Below, one piece after another: positions 8,638-17,840 of a stretch of DNA of 64,000 nt. The notes under the pieces were generated by a model that did no database searches, was not told where the DNA came from, and saw only the letters and a program-made list of their open reading frames with translations. Position 1 is the first letter of the stretch; every line of letters begins with the position of its first letter. Source of the stretch: Streptomyces sp. WMMC940. GTDB lineage: Bacteria > Actinomycetota > Actinomycetes > Streptomycetales > Streptomycetaceae. Where the stretch lies: the NCBI RefSeq assembly GCF_027460265.1, contig NZ_JAPZBC010000001.1:7428001-7492000 (forward strand). The letters are read 5' to 3'. The position numbers were made by a program, and so were the translations under genes.

Positions 8638-9990
8638 ATGGCAAAGCGTGTCACCCCCTGCCGTACGGGCGGCCTGATCCCTTTGGGCGCCGCCGACGCT
8701 CTGTGGGCCGGCTTGACGACCGACAGTGCCGTGCCGACGGCTTCCGCGGCGTTCACTTCCTCTCCTGCCGATGCCCGGGCGGGGTACGTCCTGCTCGGCG
8801 GTCGTGCGGTGGCGACGGTGCAGGCGAGCGGCGGGCAGTGGAGTGTTCCGGAGATCGAGGTGCGTCGGGCGGCAGCGGAACTGGACGCGGTGGAGATGGA
8901 CCGCCGGGACCTGGTTCGCGTCGGTCCGTTCCGTGGCGCACCGCAGGGCGACCACATGGAGCGGCAGCCGCTGCGATGGCGCCGGCGCATCATCCGGGAA
9001 CTGCAGGAGTTGGGCGACCCCGAGCGGGCAGCACGACATGACGGCGGTCGGCCGTACCATCTGGCGGGGATCGACTGGCGGCGGATACTCGTGGAACGAA
9101 CCGGCGACCGCACGGCGCGTACGTGGTGGCTGCCGCGCGCCGTGGTCAGGCTCCTGGACGCGGCCGAGCACACCGAAGCGCAGTGGCTGCGAGCCGCACG
9201 GACCCGTCAGGAAGGCGCAGCCGCCACCGACCCGCCCTCCCGCCACCGGCAGGCCCCAGCCGCCGACGGTCGGCAGACGACGAGCCCTCACTGCCCAACC
9301 ACCCCACCGCGCGCGTACGACGGGGAACTGCAGGGCCACCTGTACTCGGTGCTCAGCAGGAAACCCGGCATTTCCCGCAAGGTGGCCGGATGGATGTGTG
9401 CCGTCTGCCGCACCGCACCTGCCGCCGTACTCGACCACTGCCACGAACACGGCTATGTCCGCGCCCCCGTCTGCCACTCCTGCAACACACAAGAACGCCC
9501 CGACCACCTGTACCGCAACGACATCCGCGTGGCCGACCACTACACACCTCTCTTCCACACCCACGCCGTCGACTGGCTCCGCCACTGGCACCGCTGCCCC
9601 GGCTGCCGCACCCGCACGACCCTCCCACTGCCACACCTCGCCGCCTGGACCGCCCACACAGCGTGCCGATCACAGCGCCCGACCCACCGGGACCCCCGCG
9701 GCTCCCGCGCCCGCAAACCCTGCGGTGTGCTGCGCGTGTCCTGGACGGGTAGTCAGAACGCGCCCCGTTCCTGCCTGCTCACCGTTGCCGTCGACTTCTG
9801 CCCGTCCGGTGAGCACCGTGTCTTGGCGCGGGTCCCCTACCGTGAAGCCGCCCATCGGTTCGGCACCTGGCTGGCCGAGACCGCTCCTGCCGTGGCCGCC
9901 GCGGCCGGGCCCGACAGCCTGGACGGCCTTCCCACCCGGTTCCGGCCAGTCGTCGCGGACACCAGCAGTGAGGGCCTGGCACTGTTCTGA
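8638..9990 (+). CDS. Endonuclease VII (HNH-type) domain protein
   Basis: A 450-residue protein. The middle (residues about 225-300) is a recombination endonuclease VII domain with the zinc/HNH pattern CAVCRT ... LDHCHEHGYVRAPVCHSCN, in which paired CxxC cysteines hold zinc and DHCH/CN form the nuclease site. It is followed by another zinc-ribbon-like CPGCRTRT. Residues 1-200 form an uncharacterised N-terminal domain with MERQPLRWRRRIIRELQEL, and the C-terminal 80 residues are also unassigned. Phage T4 endonuclease VII cuts branched DNA, and free-standing actinobacterial homologues are often in defence or mobile regions. No phage genes are adjacent. The role is uncertain. Confidence 0.8.
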   Translation: MAKRVTPCRTGGLIPLGAADALWAGLTTDSAVPTASAAFTSSPADARAGYVLLGGRAVATVQASGGQWSVPEIEVRRAAAELDAVEMDRRDLVRVGPFRGAPQGDHMERQPLRWRRRIIRELQELGDPERAARHDGGRPYHLAGIDWRRILVERTGDRTARTWWLPRAVVRLLDAAEHTEAQWLRAARTRQEGAAATDPPSRHRQAPAADGRQTTSPHCPTTPPRAYDGELQGHLYSVLSRKPGISRKVAGWMCAVCRTAPAAVLDHCHEHGYVRAPVCHSCNTQERPDHLYRNDIRVADHYTPLFHTHAVDWLRHWHRCPGCRTRTTLPLPHLAAWTAHTACRSQRPTHRDPRGSRARKPCGVLRVSWTGSQNAPRSCLLTVAVDFCPSGEHRVLARVPYREAAHRFGTWLAETAPAVAAAAGPDSLDGLPTRFRPVVADTSSEGLALF

Positions 9991-10330
9991 GCAACAGCGG
10001 GCGCCTTCTCAAGCGTCCGGCCGCCGGCTCGAGTCCGTCTGGGAGCAATGCCTGACGCCAGTCACGGCCGGCGGAGACCCTGCCGAAGAGGAGACGCTGA
10101 CCGAGGCGCCGGAGCCGCCCCCGATGCTGCTTCCGCCCCCGCCCCTCCTGCCCCTCTGGCCTGTGCCGGGCCCCGGCTCCCAGGTCAGGGGGGCGCTCTG
10201 CCGTGACCGCAGCGACATGGGCACGCGGTGCCGGCGTGACTTCACCGACAACGGAGGCGGGGGCAGGTCCGCAGTACTAGGATGCGGAACTCGCCTACGA
10301 CCAGGGCGACATGCCGAAGGGGCGGGGGCC
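9991..10330. other. Intergenic region, promoter side of lipoprotein operon
   Basis: About 340 bases without a recognised gene. TACTAGGAT near 10275-10283 resembles a -10 element lying about 50 bases before the lipoprotein start. Nothing else is evident. Confidence 0.35.
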
Positions 10331-11242
10331 ATGGCCTACGGGAGAGTGTTACGAGCGGGGGCACCGGCGGCGCTGTTGGCCGTGCTTGCCCTGGGCGCTA
10401 CGGCGATCGGCTGTACGAAGGGCGAGCGGGCCCCGAACGGACGCGCCGATCCATCCACCGGAACCACCCCGTCCGTGTCCCCGGGAACGGCCACGCCCGC
10501 CCCGGCGCCCACCACGTCCGACCGCCGCAGCGTCGAGGCCGACCCGGCGAAGCTGCCCCGCACGGCGTCCGCCGCGACGGAACTGATCGGCGCCGCGCTG
10601 GCGGCACCGGAGGAGTTCGGCCACGGTGTGGTGCGGAGCGCTCCCCACGAGCGAGACCCCGGCTGGTGGCCGGTCCTCGCGGAGAACTGCGTCTGGCAGC
10701 GGGCCGGATTGCCCGCCGGCGTGCTGGCCAGCCGGACCCGGGACTACGAACTGCCCGCGGACGGCGGCAAGGGCGCGGTGCGGTTGACCGCCACCGTCAC
10801 CGTGTATCGCACCACGCACGCCGCCGACTGGGCGAACGCGGAGACCCTGGAGGAGACCATGCGCTGCCCCGACCAGCGGCTGGGCCAACGGGAACGCCTG
10901 AAGGCCGTGTTCTCGCAGGCGCACTACTTCGGCGAGGGACAGAACTCCTACGCCGAGGACTCGCTGCTCGAACGGGGCGGATACCTCCGCGACGGACAGG
11001 GCGGCCCGTACCCCTACATGTGGTGGCAGGCGCGGATCGGACCGGTGCAGGTGTCCGCCGCCGTGAAGGGTGCGAAGGGCCACTCCGAACAGGAGACCAC
11101 GGGTCTGTTGGTCAACCCGATGGTGCAGATGATCGCCCGCGTCAAGGCCCGGATCGGCACCACGGCACAGCAGGGGACAGCGAGCCCCCGGGAGCAGGAG
11201 ACGAAGGGCCGGGATGTGAACGGACAGGGGGCGCGGAGCTGA
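10331..11242 (+). CDS. Lipoprotein, first gene of the kinase operon
   Basis: A 303-residue lipoprotein. The N-terminus has a basic start, a hydrophobic stretch (APAALLAVLALGATAIG) and a lipobox-like AIGC near residue 26. A Pro/Thr/Ser-rich linker follows to about residue 65. The globular part has two cysteines (NCVWQ and MRCPD), many Trp/Tyr residues and no known motif. A GGGGCGGGGG Shine-Dalgarno precedes the ATG. The stop overlaps the kinase start as TGATG, so the two are co-translated. It is likely an outer-face partner of the receptor kinases, for example capturing a ligand or cell-wall signal. That is inference. Confidence 0.78.
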   Translation: MAYGRVLRAGAPAALLAVLALGATAIGCTKGERAPNGRADPSTGTTPSVSPGTATPAPAPTTSDRRSVEADPAKLPRTASAATELIGAALAAPEEFGHGVVRSAPHERDPGWWPVLAENCVWQRAGLPAGVLASRTRDYELPADGGKGAVRLTATVTVYRTTHAADWANAETLEETMRCPDQRLGQRERLKAVFSQAHYFGEGQNSYAEDSLLERGGYLRDGQGGPYPYMWWQARIGPVQVSAAVKGAKGHSEQETTGLLVNPMVQMIARVKARIGTTAQQGTASPREQETKGRDVNGQGARS

Positions 11243-13455
11243 TGGACAGGCTGCTGCCCTCCGACCCGCCGCGCATCGGCGGGTACCGTCTGCTGCGCCG
11301 CCTCGGTGCGGGCGGCATGGGCGTGGTGTACGCGGGACGGTCCGCCGGCGGGGACCTGGCCGCGGTCAAGGTGATCCAGCCGCAGTGGGCGGACGAGCCC
11401 GGCTTCCGCGCCCGCTTCCGTCGCGAGGTGGAGGCGGCCCGGCGGGTGAGCGACCCCTGGGTGGTGCCTCTGCTCGACGCCGACGTCGAGGCTCGCGCAC
11501 CGTGGCTGGCGACGGGCTACGTACCGGGACCTTCTCTCGCGGAGGCGGTTGCCGCGTGCGGCCCGATGCCCCCTCGCGCGGTGCGGCTCCTCGGCAAGGC
11601 GCTGGCCCGGGCACTGTGTGCCGTGCACGCCGCCGGGCTGGTCCACCGCGACGTGAAGCCCGGAAATGTCCTGCTCGCCCTCGACGGGCCCCGGCTCATC
11701 GACTTCGGCATCGCCCGGTTCGCCTCCCCGACGGCGGTCACCGGGGCTGCGGGGGAGCGCACCGATGACGGTGAACCGACCGGCACCGGCGTGGTGGTCG
11801 GTACGCCCGGCTTCCTGGCGCCGGAGCAGGCGCGGGCCGCGGAGACCGGCCGGCCGGGCGACGTCTTCTCGCTCGGTTGCGTACTGGCGTACTGCGTGAC
11901 CGGGCGGTTGCCGTTCGGTACGGGCGCGGTCGAGGCGCAGCTCTACCGGACCGTGCACGACGCCCCGGACCTGGAGGGCATCGTCGACGGCGAGCTGGCG
12001 GCACTGCTGGAGCGGTGCCTCGCCAAGGATCCCGCCGCCCGGCCGACCGCCGCCGAGGTGGACGCCTCCCTCGCCGAGGACGCCCCGGACGGAGCGACGC
12101 ACTGGCTGCCCGACCCCGTGGTCCGCCTGGTCGCCGGGCACTCGGCCGAGGCGCTGGCCCTCCTCGACGCCGAGGCCACCGTCGTCGACCCGTCCCGTGG
12201 GCAGCGGGCCGCGCCCGCCCGGCGGCGGGTTCTGGCCTGGGCGGCGGGTGCCACGGTCCTCGCCGCCGGGGGTGGTGCGGCGCTGTGGGCGACCATCGGC
12301 CCGGATGACACGGGCGCCGGTAACGCTGCGGCCGGCCGCCCCCGCAGGGTTCTCGGTCTCCAGGCCGACCTGACGGGCCCGGGCAAGGACGAGGGCAAGG
12401 CACAGGAGCGCGGAGCGCTGCTGGCCGTCAAGGAGTTCAACGCGCGCGGGGAGCGGCCCTTCACGGCAGTCCTGGAGGTCGCCGACGACCGCGGCGAGGA
12501 GGCCCGTGCGGTGACCGTGGCCCGGCGTCTCACCGGCCGCCTCGACATCCTCGCCGTGCTCGGGCCCACGAGCGACCGGACCGCGCTCGCGGTCCAGGGA
12601 GTGTACGACGAGGCGGGCCTGCCCCTGCTGAGCGTCTCCACGGGACTGGCCGTCTCGTACAACCTGACGCAGCCTCAATACCACTTCAGGGTCGCCCCGA
12701 CCTCCCGCGCGACCGTCATCGGCGAGGGGAAGGTGCTCAAGGAGCGCGGCGTCAGGCGCCTCGGGATGCTCTGGGACAGGTCCGGTACGACCGGCGCGTC
12801 CGAGACCGCCCTGCTCGGCCAGCGGGTCTTCGCCGAGAACGGGCTCGACGTCCACCCGCGGATCGTTCCGCGCGGTACGACGTCCTTCGGGGACGTCGTC
12901 GCCGAGATCCTGGCGCGCGGCGTGGACTCCTTCTTCTTCGCCGGCGCCCCGGCCGGTGCCGTCGCAGTCGTCCGGGAACTGTCCGAGCGCGGATTCGACG
13001 GGCTCCGGCTGCTCGGGCATGCGGCGGTGGACGCGGCGTTCCTGCGCGAGGCGGGCGCCGCCGCCGAAGGCTGGCTGACGGTCACCCCCTACCTCGCCCC
13101 GACGGCCGGCCCGCTGAAGGACTTCACCGCCGCCCACCAGGATCTCCACGGCCGGACGCCGGACGTCTGGGCGGCGGAGGCGTACGACGCCACCAGGATG
13201 GTCCTGGCCCGGCTCACCACCCTGGAGCGGCGGCAGCCCCCAGCGTCCCCGTCCGCACCGGCCTCCTCCGCAGCGGCCTCCGCACCGCCGACGCGTCCCA
13301 CCCGCGCCCAGGTGGGCGACGCGCTGGCACGCGGCACGTACAAGGGCGTCGTGCGCACCTACGCGTTCCAGGACGACCGCACACTGCACGCCGACGACGG
13401 GCAGCCGTATCTGCACGAGATCACCGGCGGCCGGCTGCGCCATGTGAGCGGGTGA
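11242..13455 (+). CDS. Bifunctional Ser/Thr kinase / periplasmic ligand-binding receptor (first)
   Basis: A 737-residue one-protein receptor. Residues 15-280 are a PknB-type kinase with Gly loop LGAGGMGVVY, ATP Lys43, catalytic HRDVKPGN (Asp137), DFG Asp154 and GTPGFLAPEQ after the activation segment. A membrane helix (VLAWAAGATVLAAGGGAAL) follows at about residues 328-350. Residues 370-737 are a type I periplasmic-binding domain of the branched-chain amino acid (LivJ) class, with QADLTGPGK, VLGPTSDRTALAV and AEAYDATRMVLARL. Such proteins sense an external ligand and phosphorylate cytoplasmic targets. A Pro/Ala/Ser-rich insert near residue 660 interrupts the binding domain. The start is coupled to the lipoprotein gene. 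Confidence 0.92.
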   Translation: MDRLLPSDPPRIGGYRLLRRLGAGGMGVVYAGRSAGGDLAAVKVIQPQWADEPGFRARFRREVEAARRVSDPWVVPLLDADVEARAPWLATGYVPGPSLAEAVAACGPMPPRAVRLLGKALARALCAVHAAGLVHRDVKPGNVLLALDGPRLIDFGIARFASPTAVTGAAGERTDDGEPTGTGVVVGTPGFLAPEQARAAETGRPGDVFSLGCVLAYCVTGRLPFGTGAVEAQLYRTVHDAPDLEGIVDGELAALLERCLAKDPAARPTAAEVDASLAEDAPDGATHWLPDPVVRLVAGHSAEALALLDAEATVVDPSRGQRAAPARRRVLAWAAGATVLAAGGGAALWATIGPDDTGAGNAAAGRPRRVLGLQADLTGPGKDEGKAQERGALLAVKEFNARGERPFTAVLEVADDRGEEARAVTVARRLTGRLDILAVLGPTSDRTALAVQGVYDEAGLPLLSVSTGLAVSYNLTQPQYHFRVAPTSRATVIGEGKVLKERGVRRLGMLWDRSGTTGASETALLGQRVFAENGLDVHPRIVPRGTTSFGDVVAEILARGVDSFFFAGAPAGAVAVVRELSERGFDGLRLLGHAAVDAAFLREAGAAAEGWLTVTPYLAPTAGPLKDFTAAHQDLHGRTPDVWAAEAYDATRMVLARLTTLERRQPPASPSAPASSAAASAPPTRPTRAQVGDALARGTYKGVVRTYAFQDDRTLHADDGQPYLHEITGGRLRHVSG

Positions 13456-13459
13456 CCGG

Positions 13460-15625
13460 ATGGGCGCACCACGGGGGCCGCTGAAGCCACTTCGTCCGGA
13501 GGACCCCCGTGAGGTCGGCGGTCACCGGCTGCTGGCCCGGCTGGGCGCGGGCGGCATGGGTGTGGTCTATCTGGCGCGGAGCGGCGGCGGGGCGCTCGTC
13601 GCCCTGAAGGTGATCCGCGCCGACCGGGTGTCCGACCCGGGCCTGCGCGCGCGTTTCGGGCGCGAGGCGGCGGTGGCGGCCGGACTGACCGGGCCCTGGC
13701 TGGTGCCGGTGACATCGGCCGACGCGGAGGCCGCCGAGCCCTGGCTGGCCACCTCTTTCGTGGCGGCCCCGTCGCTGGGGGAGGCGGTCGCCGCGTGCGG
13801 GCCGCTGCCCGAGTCCTCCGTACGGGTGCTGGGGGCCCGGCTCGCTGACGCGCTGGCCGAGGTGCACGCGGCCGGGCTGGTCCACCGGGACGTCAAGCCG
13901 GCCAACGTCCTGCTCGCCCTTGACGGTCCGCGCCTCATCGACTTCGGCATCGCCCGCCCCACGGGCGCCTCCGCGCTTACCGCACCCGGCGCGATCGTCG
14001 GCACGCCCGGCTATGTGCCGCCCGAGCAGGCGGGGGGCAAGGGCGCGGAACCCCTTCCGGCGGGCGACGTGTTCGCGTTGGGCTGTGTGCTGGTGTTCGC
14101 TGCGTCGGGTCGCCGGCCCTTCGGGGACGGCGACCCGTACGGCGTCTTCTACCGCACGGTCTTCGAGGGCCCGGACGTGGCCGGCGTCCCCGAAGGGCTG
14201 CGCATGCTGGTGATGCGCTGCCTGGCCAAGGAGCCGCGGGACCGACCGACCGCGGCGGCGGTGGCTTACGCTCTCGGCCCGGTGGACGGAGCCGGGGACT
14301 GGCTTCCTTCCCCCGTGCTGCGTCTGGTGGCGGAGCGCTCTTCGGTGGCGCTGGACCCCCCGCCCCCGGAGGAGCCCGCCCCTCCCGTGCCCGCGCCTGA
14401 GGGCCACAGGCCCGGCCGCCGAGGGGTGCTGTTCGCGGCGGGTGCGGCGGTGGCGGGCGTGACCGCGGGCGGCATTGCGTATCTGGTGAGCCGTCGTCGG
14501 CAGACCGGCCGGGCGGGCGCCGCCTCCCCGCCACCCGTGCACACCCTCGCCGTCCAGGCGGACCTGACCGGGCCGGGCCGTACGGACGGAGTCGCAGTGG
14601 AGCGTGGCGTCCGGCTGGCGGTGGCGGCGCACAACGCCCGTGCCGGCGCGGCCTATCGGCTCGCCCTCCGGGTGGTCGACGACGGCGGTGCCGCGGAGCG
14701 CGCGCGGACGGTGGCCCAAAGCCTCACGGCGGACGGAACGGTTACCGCGGTCATCGGCCCGACGACCGCCGCGGCCGCGGCGGCGGTGGCGGAGCTGTAC
14801 GAGAGGGCGCGGACGGCGATGCTCCTCGTCAACGTCTCGGACGGCACCACCCTCCACACGTCCCAGCACCGCACCATGGCGGTGACCAGGGCGGGCGAGA
14901 ACAATTTGCAGGCGGCCCTGATCAGCCACCTCACCCGGGAGGCGAAGGCCACCCGAACCGCTGTGATCGAGGACCGGGCGGCGGGCGCGGCCGGATGGGC
15001 GTGGGTGAGCGGACTACGCGCCACCCCGCCCAACGAGGGTACGGTGACGGTGCATTCGGTCGACGCCGGCACGGCCGACTTCGCCCCCGCCGTCCGGGAG
15101 GCCCTGGCGGCCGAGCCCCAGGCGGTCGTCCACACCGGTACCTCGCCCGGCCGGGCGGCGGCCTGCGCCCGCGAGCTGGCCCGCCTGGACTTCACCGGCG
15201 CGCGGGCAGGCATGTGGCACGTGATGACACCGACCTTCCTCAGCAGAGCGGGCCGGGCAGCGGAGGGCTGGGTGTTCAGCTCCCCCTTCACCGCTGCCGA
15301 CGCCCCCGGCCTGTCCGACTTCGCCAAGGCCCACCACGACCGCTACGACACGCCCCCGGCCCGTTGGTCGGTCGAGGCGTACGACGCGGTGGGCCTCCTG
15401 ACGGCCGCCCTCGACACGCTGCCCGCCCCCGACGCCACCGCCGCGACCCTGGCACAGCGTCTGTTCTCGACCACCCACCAGGGCCTGGCCAAACCCCTCG
15501 CCTTCGCCCCGGGCGCGACACACGCACTCCAGCTGAGCGACACGTCCCTGTTCCTGTACGAGGCCCGCGACCGGGCCTTCCACTTCCTGGGGCCGTACGG
15601 GAGCGCCCCGGCACGATCCGACTGA
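13460..15625 (+). CDS. Bifunctional Ser/Thr kinase / periplasmic ligand-binding receptor (second)
   Basis: A 721-residue paralogue of the preceding gene, starting 4 bases after its stop. Kinase features are LGAGGMGVVYLA, Lys50, HRDVKPAN (Asp144), DFG Asp161 and GTPGYVPPEQ. A membrane segment (RGVLFAAGAAVAGVTAGG) at about residues 314-340 leads to the LivJ-like domain, with QADLTGPGRTDG, VIGPTTAAAAA and SVEAYDAVGLLTAAL. The two outer domains clearly descend from one ancestor but differ along most of their length, so they probably bind different ligands or form a heteromer. A tandem duplication followed by divergence is the simplest origin. No separate transporter is encoded nearby. Confidence 0.92.
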   Translation: MGAPRGPLKPLRPEDPREVGGHRLLARLGAGGMGVVYLARSGGGALVALKVIRADRVSDPGLRARFGREAAVAAGLTGPWLVPVTSADAEAAEPWLATSFVAAPSLGEAVAACGPLPESSVRVLGARLADALAEVHAAGLVHRDVKPANVLLALDGPRLIDFGIARPTGASALTAPGAIVGTPGYVPPEQAGGKGAEPLPAGDVFALGCVLVFAASGRRPFGDGDPYGVFYRTVFEGPDVAGVPEGLRMLVMRCLAKEPRDRPTAAAVAYALGPVDGAGDWLPSPVLRLVAERSSVALDPPPPEEPAPPVPAPEGHRPGRRGVLFAAGAAVAGVTAGGIAYLVSRRRQTGRAGAASPPPVHTLAVQADLTGPGRTDGVAVERGVRLAVAAHNARAGAAYRLALRVVDDGGAAERARTVAQSLTADGTVTAVIGPTTAAAAAAVAELYERARTAMLLVNVSDGTTLHTSQHRTMAVTRAGENNLQAALISHLTREAKATRTAVIEDRAAGAAGWAWVSGLRATPPNEGTVTVHSVDAGTADFAPAVREALAAEPQAVVHTGTSPGRAAACARELARLDFTGARAGMWHVMTPTFLSRAGRAAEGWVFSSPFTAADAPGLSDFAKAHHDRYDTPPARWSVEAYDAVGLLTAALDTLPAPDATAATLAQRLFSTTHQGLAKPLAFAPGATHALQLSDTSLFLYEARDRAFHFLGPYGSAPARSD

Positions 15626-16964
15626 CCGAACATCCCGCGCCGTGCGGTTGCGGCCGCCGCCGAGGCGGTTCGTCAGGGCGTGCCGTGGGAGGACGGCCGG
15701 CAGGCGCAGGCAGCGATCACGACCGTGGCCCCGAACGCCCGTTCGTGCCGTGACCCGAGAGCCGCTGAGCAACTGGCAGGCAAGGGAGGTGATCCGGACC
15801 CGTCAGGGTGCCAGGGCGGTCCGCCGATGTCACGCGCCTGGCGAGGAGAGACTGCGTGGCGTGCGCTGCCGGGATCGGTGTTCGGCTCGAAGCCCCGGGC
15901 TCCGACCGGTCGACCTCCGGGCCACGGTCACGAGCAGCGCCCCACGGCCCCGCCCCGCCGCCGCGGCCGCCTTGGAGACCCCCAGCTCCCCGCGGCCCGG
16001 ACGGCGGATCCGGAGCCCACCCGCTGGTCCGGTAGCTCGTGGCCACCCGGTGAGCACCATTTGGCGATAATTTGGGGTGGTGTTCTGGCGCCGTTTCGGA
16101 ATGCGGGAATCCGATTCGGCGAAGAGCGTGCCGCGGTCGATCGGTGGCGCACCCTCTCCGTTCATTGGCCGGAAATATGCCATGGCGTCATGCGCTCGGC
16201 CCCGTAGTTCCGGGCGGAACGCACGCAGTGCCCCCGAGATTCGGCGTGTTTTCGCCTGGCGGAGAGTTCGCGGCGTTCTTCGCCGCTGCTCACGACCTCT
16301 TGACAAGTGATCAAGTGGGCTGTTGGACTGCCGTGCAGCGATTGGCTCCGGCCAAAGTGACGACGCTTTACTCGTCATGGACGAGGGCGGCATCGCTCCG
16401 TTCAGGTAGCCCACTGCACCCGCATCACGCAATGTTTATGCAGGTCGTGGCGCTGCCGGCCTGCTCCGGCGGAGTGACGTCGGGCTCTGACGAGCAGATG
16501 TCGAAAAGCGGTTGACGATGCATATCGGCCGTCACTAGCTTGTGTTCGGCCAGGTCACCCCGCCTGGCGGTGCTCACTGAAATACTGCTCGACTTCCTGT
16601 GGAGACCATCCCTTTCCGCAGGTCCGTATCTGGTTCATCCATCAGCCGGAGGCAGTGCGTTGTGTACCGTTCCGAAAGTGGCCCGGTGTGTGTTTCCTTC
16701 CATGCCGCGCCCAGTTTGTTGCACTTCCGTCCCGCTGGTCCCCGCTGATCTGTCAGCGGCTCTCCAAGTGAACCGCGTGACGTCGCCCGGCAGCCTCTTC
16801 TCGTAGAGCGCGCCGAACTTCCCAGTTTCTGCCGCAAGTGCCAGGTGTGCGCGCGGCGATGTGGCTGCGTGCCCTGACACCGAATTCGCACGCCTTGACG
16901 CGGACCGTATTGAGCACAGCACCGTCCGCGGGCTTTCATGCTGCCCAAATCATTCGAAAGGTCT
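15626..16964. other. Long intergenic region before the biosynthetic operon
   Basis: About 1.3 kb with no gene I can support. The left third is GC-rich. From roughly 16040 to 16960 the GC content drops and stop codons are frequent in all frames, as expected of a regulatory region or decayed DNA. It probably contains the promoter of the 13-gene operon that starts at 16965. I found no clear terminator, operator or RNA structure. Confidence 0.5.
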
Positions 16965-17792
16965 ATGGCTGAGATGACCACTGCCTCGAAGTTGCCCACC
17001 ACCACGCGGCGTGTGCTGCCGGTCGGAGAGAACGGCTCGCTCTGGGCCGCCCGGCCGGCGTACGGGATCTTTGAGTTCCGCGGCAAGCAGCTGCGGATCG
17101 CGGTCGCCGACCCTTCGGAAGTGCTCTTTCCCACCGACTGCGGTCTGAGCCTCGTCGCGGCCCTCGACGCCGAGGACGGGCCAGATCTCGACGGAGTCAA
17201 CGCGCTCGACCTCGGGTGCGGATCCGGGCTCTACACGGTCGCGCTGCTCGCTGCCGGGGCCGCACATGTGACCGCCCTCGACATCAACGCGGCCTCGGCC
17301 GGCCAGACCGCGGCCAATGTCGAGCGCAACGGCCTGGACACCGCACGCCTCTCGTGTGTCACCGCCGATCTCGCTTCGTACGAGCCGACCGGGAAATTCG
17401 ATTTGATCGTCACCAATCCGCCGCATCTTCCCTACGACCCCAGCTACGCCGCCGACAACGGCCTGGAGACGGCCCTGGTCGCAGGAGACGACGGCCGGAC
17501 GCTGTACGACGCGGTCGTGGCACGTGTGGACGATCTGCTCGTGCCCGGCGGGCGGCTGGTCATGGCGCATTCCTCGCTGGCCGACGTACCGCGCACCATT
17601 GCGGAACTGGAACTCCGCGGCTACGAGTGGCGAACGCTCGAGGTGTGCGAGATGGACATTCCGCTGCTGGCGTACGCCGAACACAAGAAGACGATGCTGG
17701 ACCTTCTCGAACGCCTGAGGGACCTGGGAAGAGCTGATTTCGAAGGAGAGCGGTTCAACGTGCACGCCTTGGAGTTCCGACGCGCTGCCTGA
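16965..17792 (+). CDS. N-type class I SAM methyltransferase (NPPH motif), first operon gene
   Basis: A 275-residue methyltransferase. Motif I is ALDLGCGSGLYTVALLAAG, motif II is VTALDINAASAGQTAANVERN, and motif IV is FDLIVTNPPHLPY. The NPP[YFH] tetrapeptide is typical of enzymes that methylate amide, amine or exocyclic nitrogens (HemK/PrmC, RlmG, TrmN6 types). Here the last residue is His. GAAAGG at 16956-16961 is 3 bases before the ATG at 16965; an upstream ATG at 16938 has no ribosome binding site. It opens the biosynthetic operon, so it probably N-methylates an intermediate rather than ribosomes. That is inference from context. Confidence 0.83.
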   Translation: MAEMTTASKLPTTTRRVLPVGENGSLWAARPAYGIFEFRGKQLRIAVADPSEVLFPTDCGLSLVAALDAEDGPDLDGVNALDLGCGSGLYTVALLAAGAAHVTALDINAASAGQTAANVERNGLDTARLSCVTADLASYEPTGKFDLIVTNPPHLPYDPSYAADNGLETALVAGDDGRTLYDAVVARVDDLLVPGGRLVMAHSSLADVPRTIAELELRGYEWRTLEVCEMDIPLLAYAEHKKTMLDLLERLRDLGRADFEGERFNVHALEFRRAA

Positions 17793-17840
17793 AATCGCCG
17801 CACAAGCCGATCCACACCGGAAAACAACGAGGGGAACCGG

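Noticed and set aside
8726..11242. An 838-codon plus-strand frame
   Set aside because: The first 530 codons are a Pro/Thr/Arg-rich shadow of the endonuclease gene; only the end from 10331 is the real lipoprotein.
11014..13443. An 809-codon antisense frame over the first kinase
   Set aside because: Typical antisense shadow of high-GC coding DNA; the sense frame has complete kinase and binding-domain motifs.
15830..16432. A 200-codon minus frame before the biosynthetic operon
   Set aside because: Amino-acid composition and codon use are not coding-like, and no motif or ribosome binding site is present.
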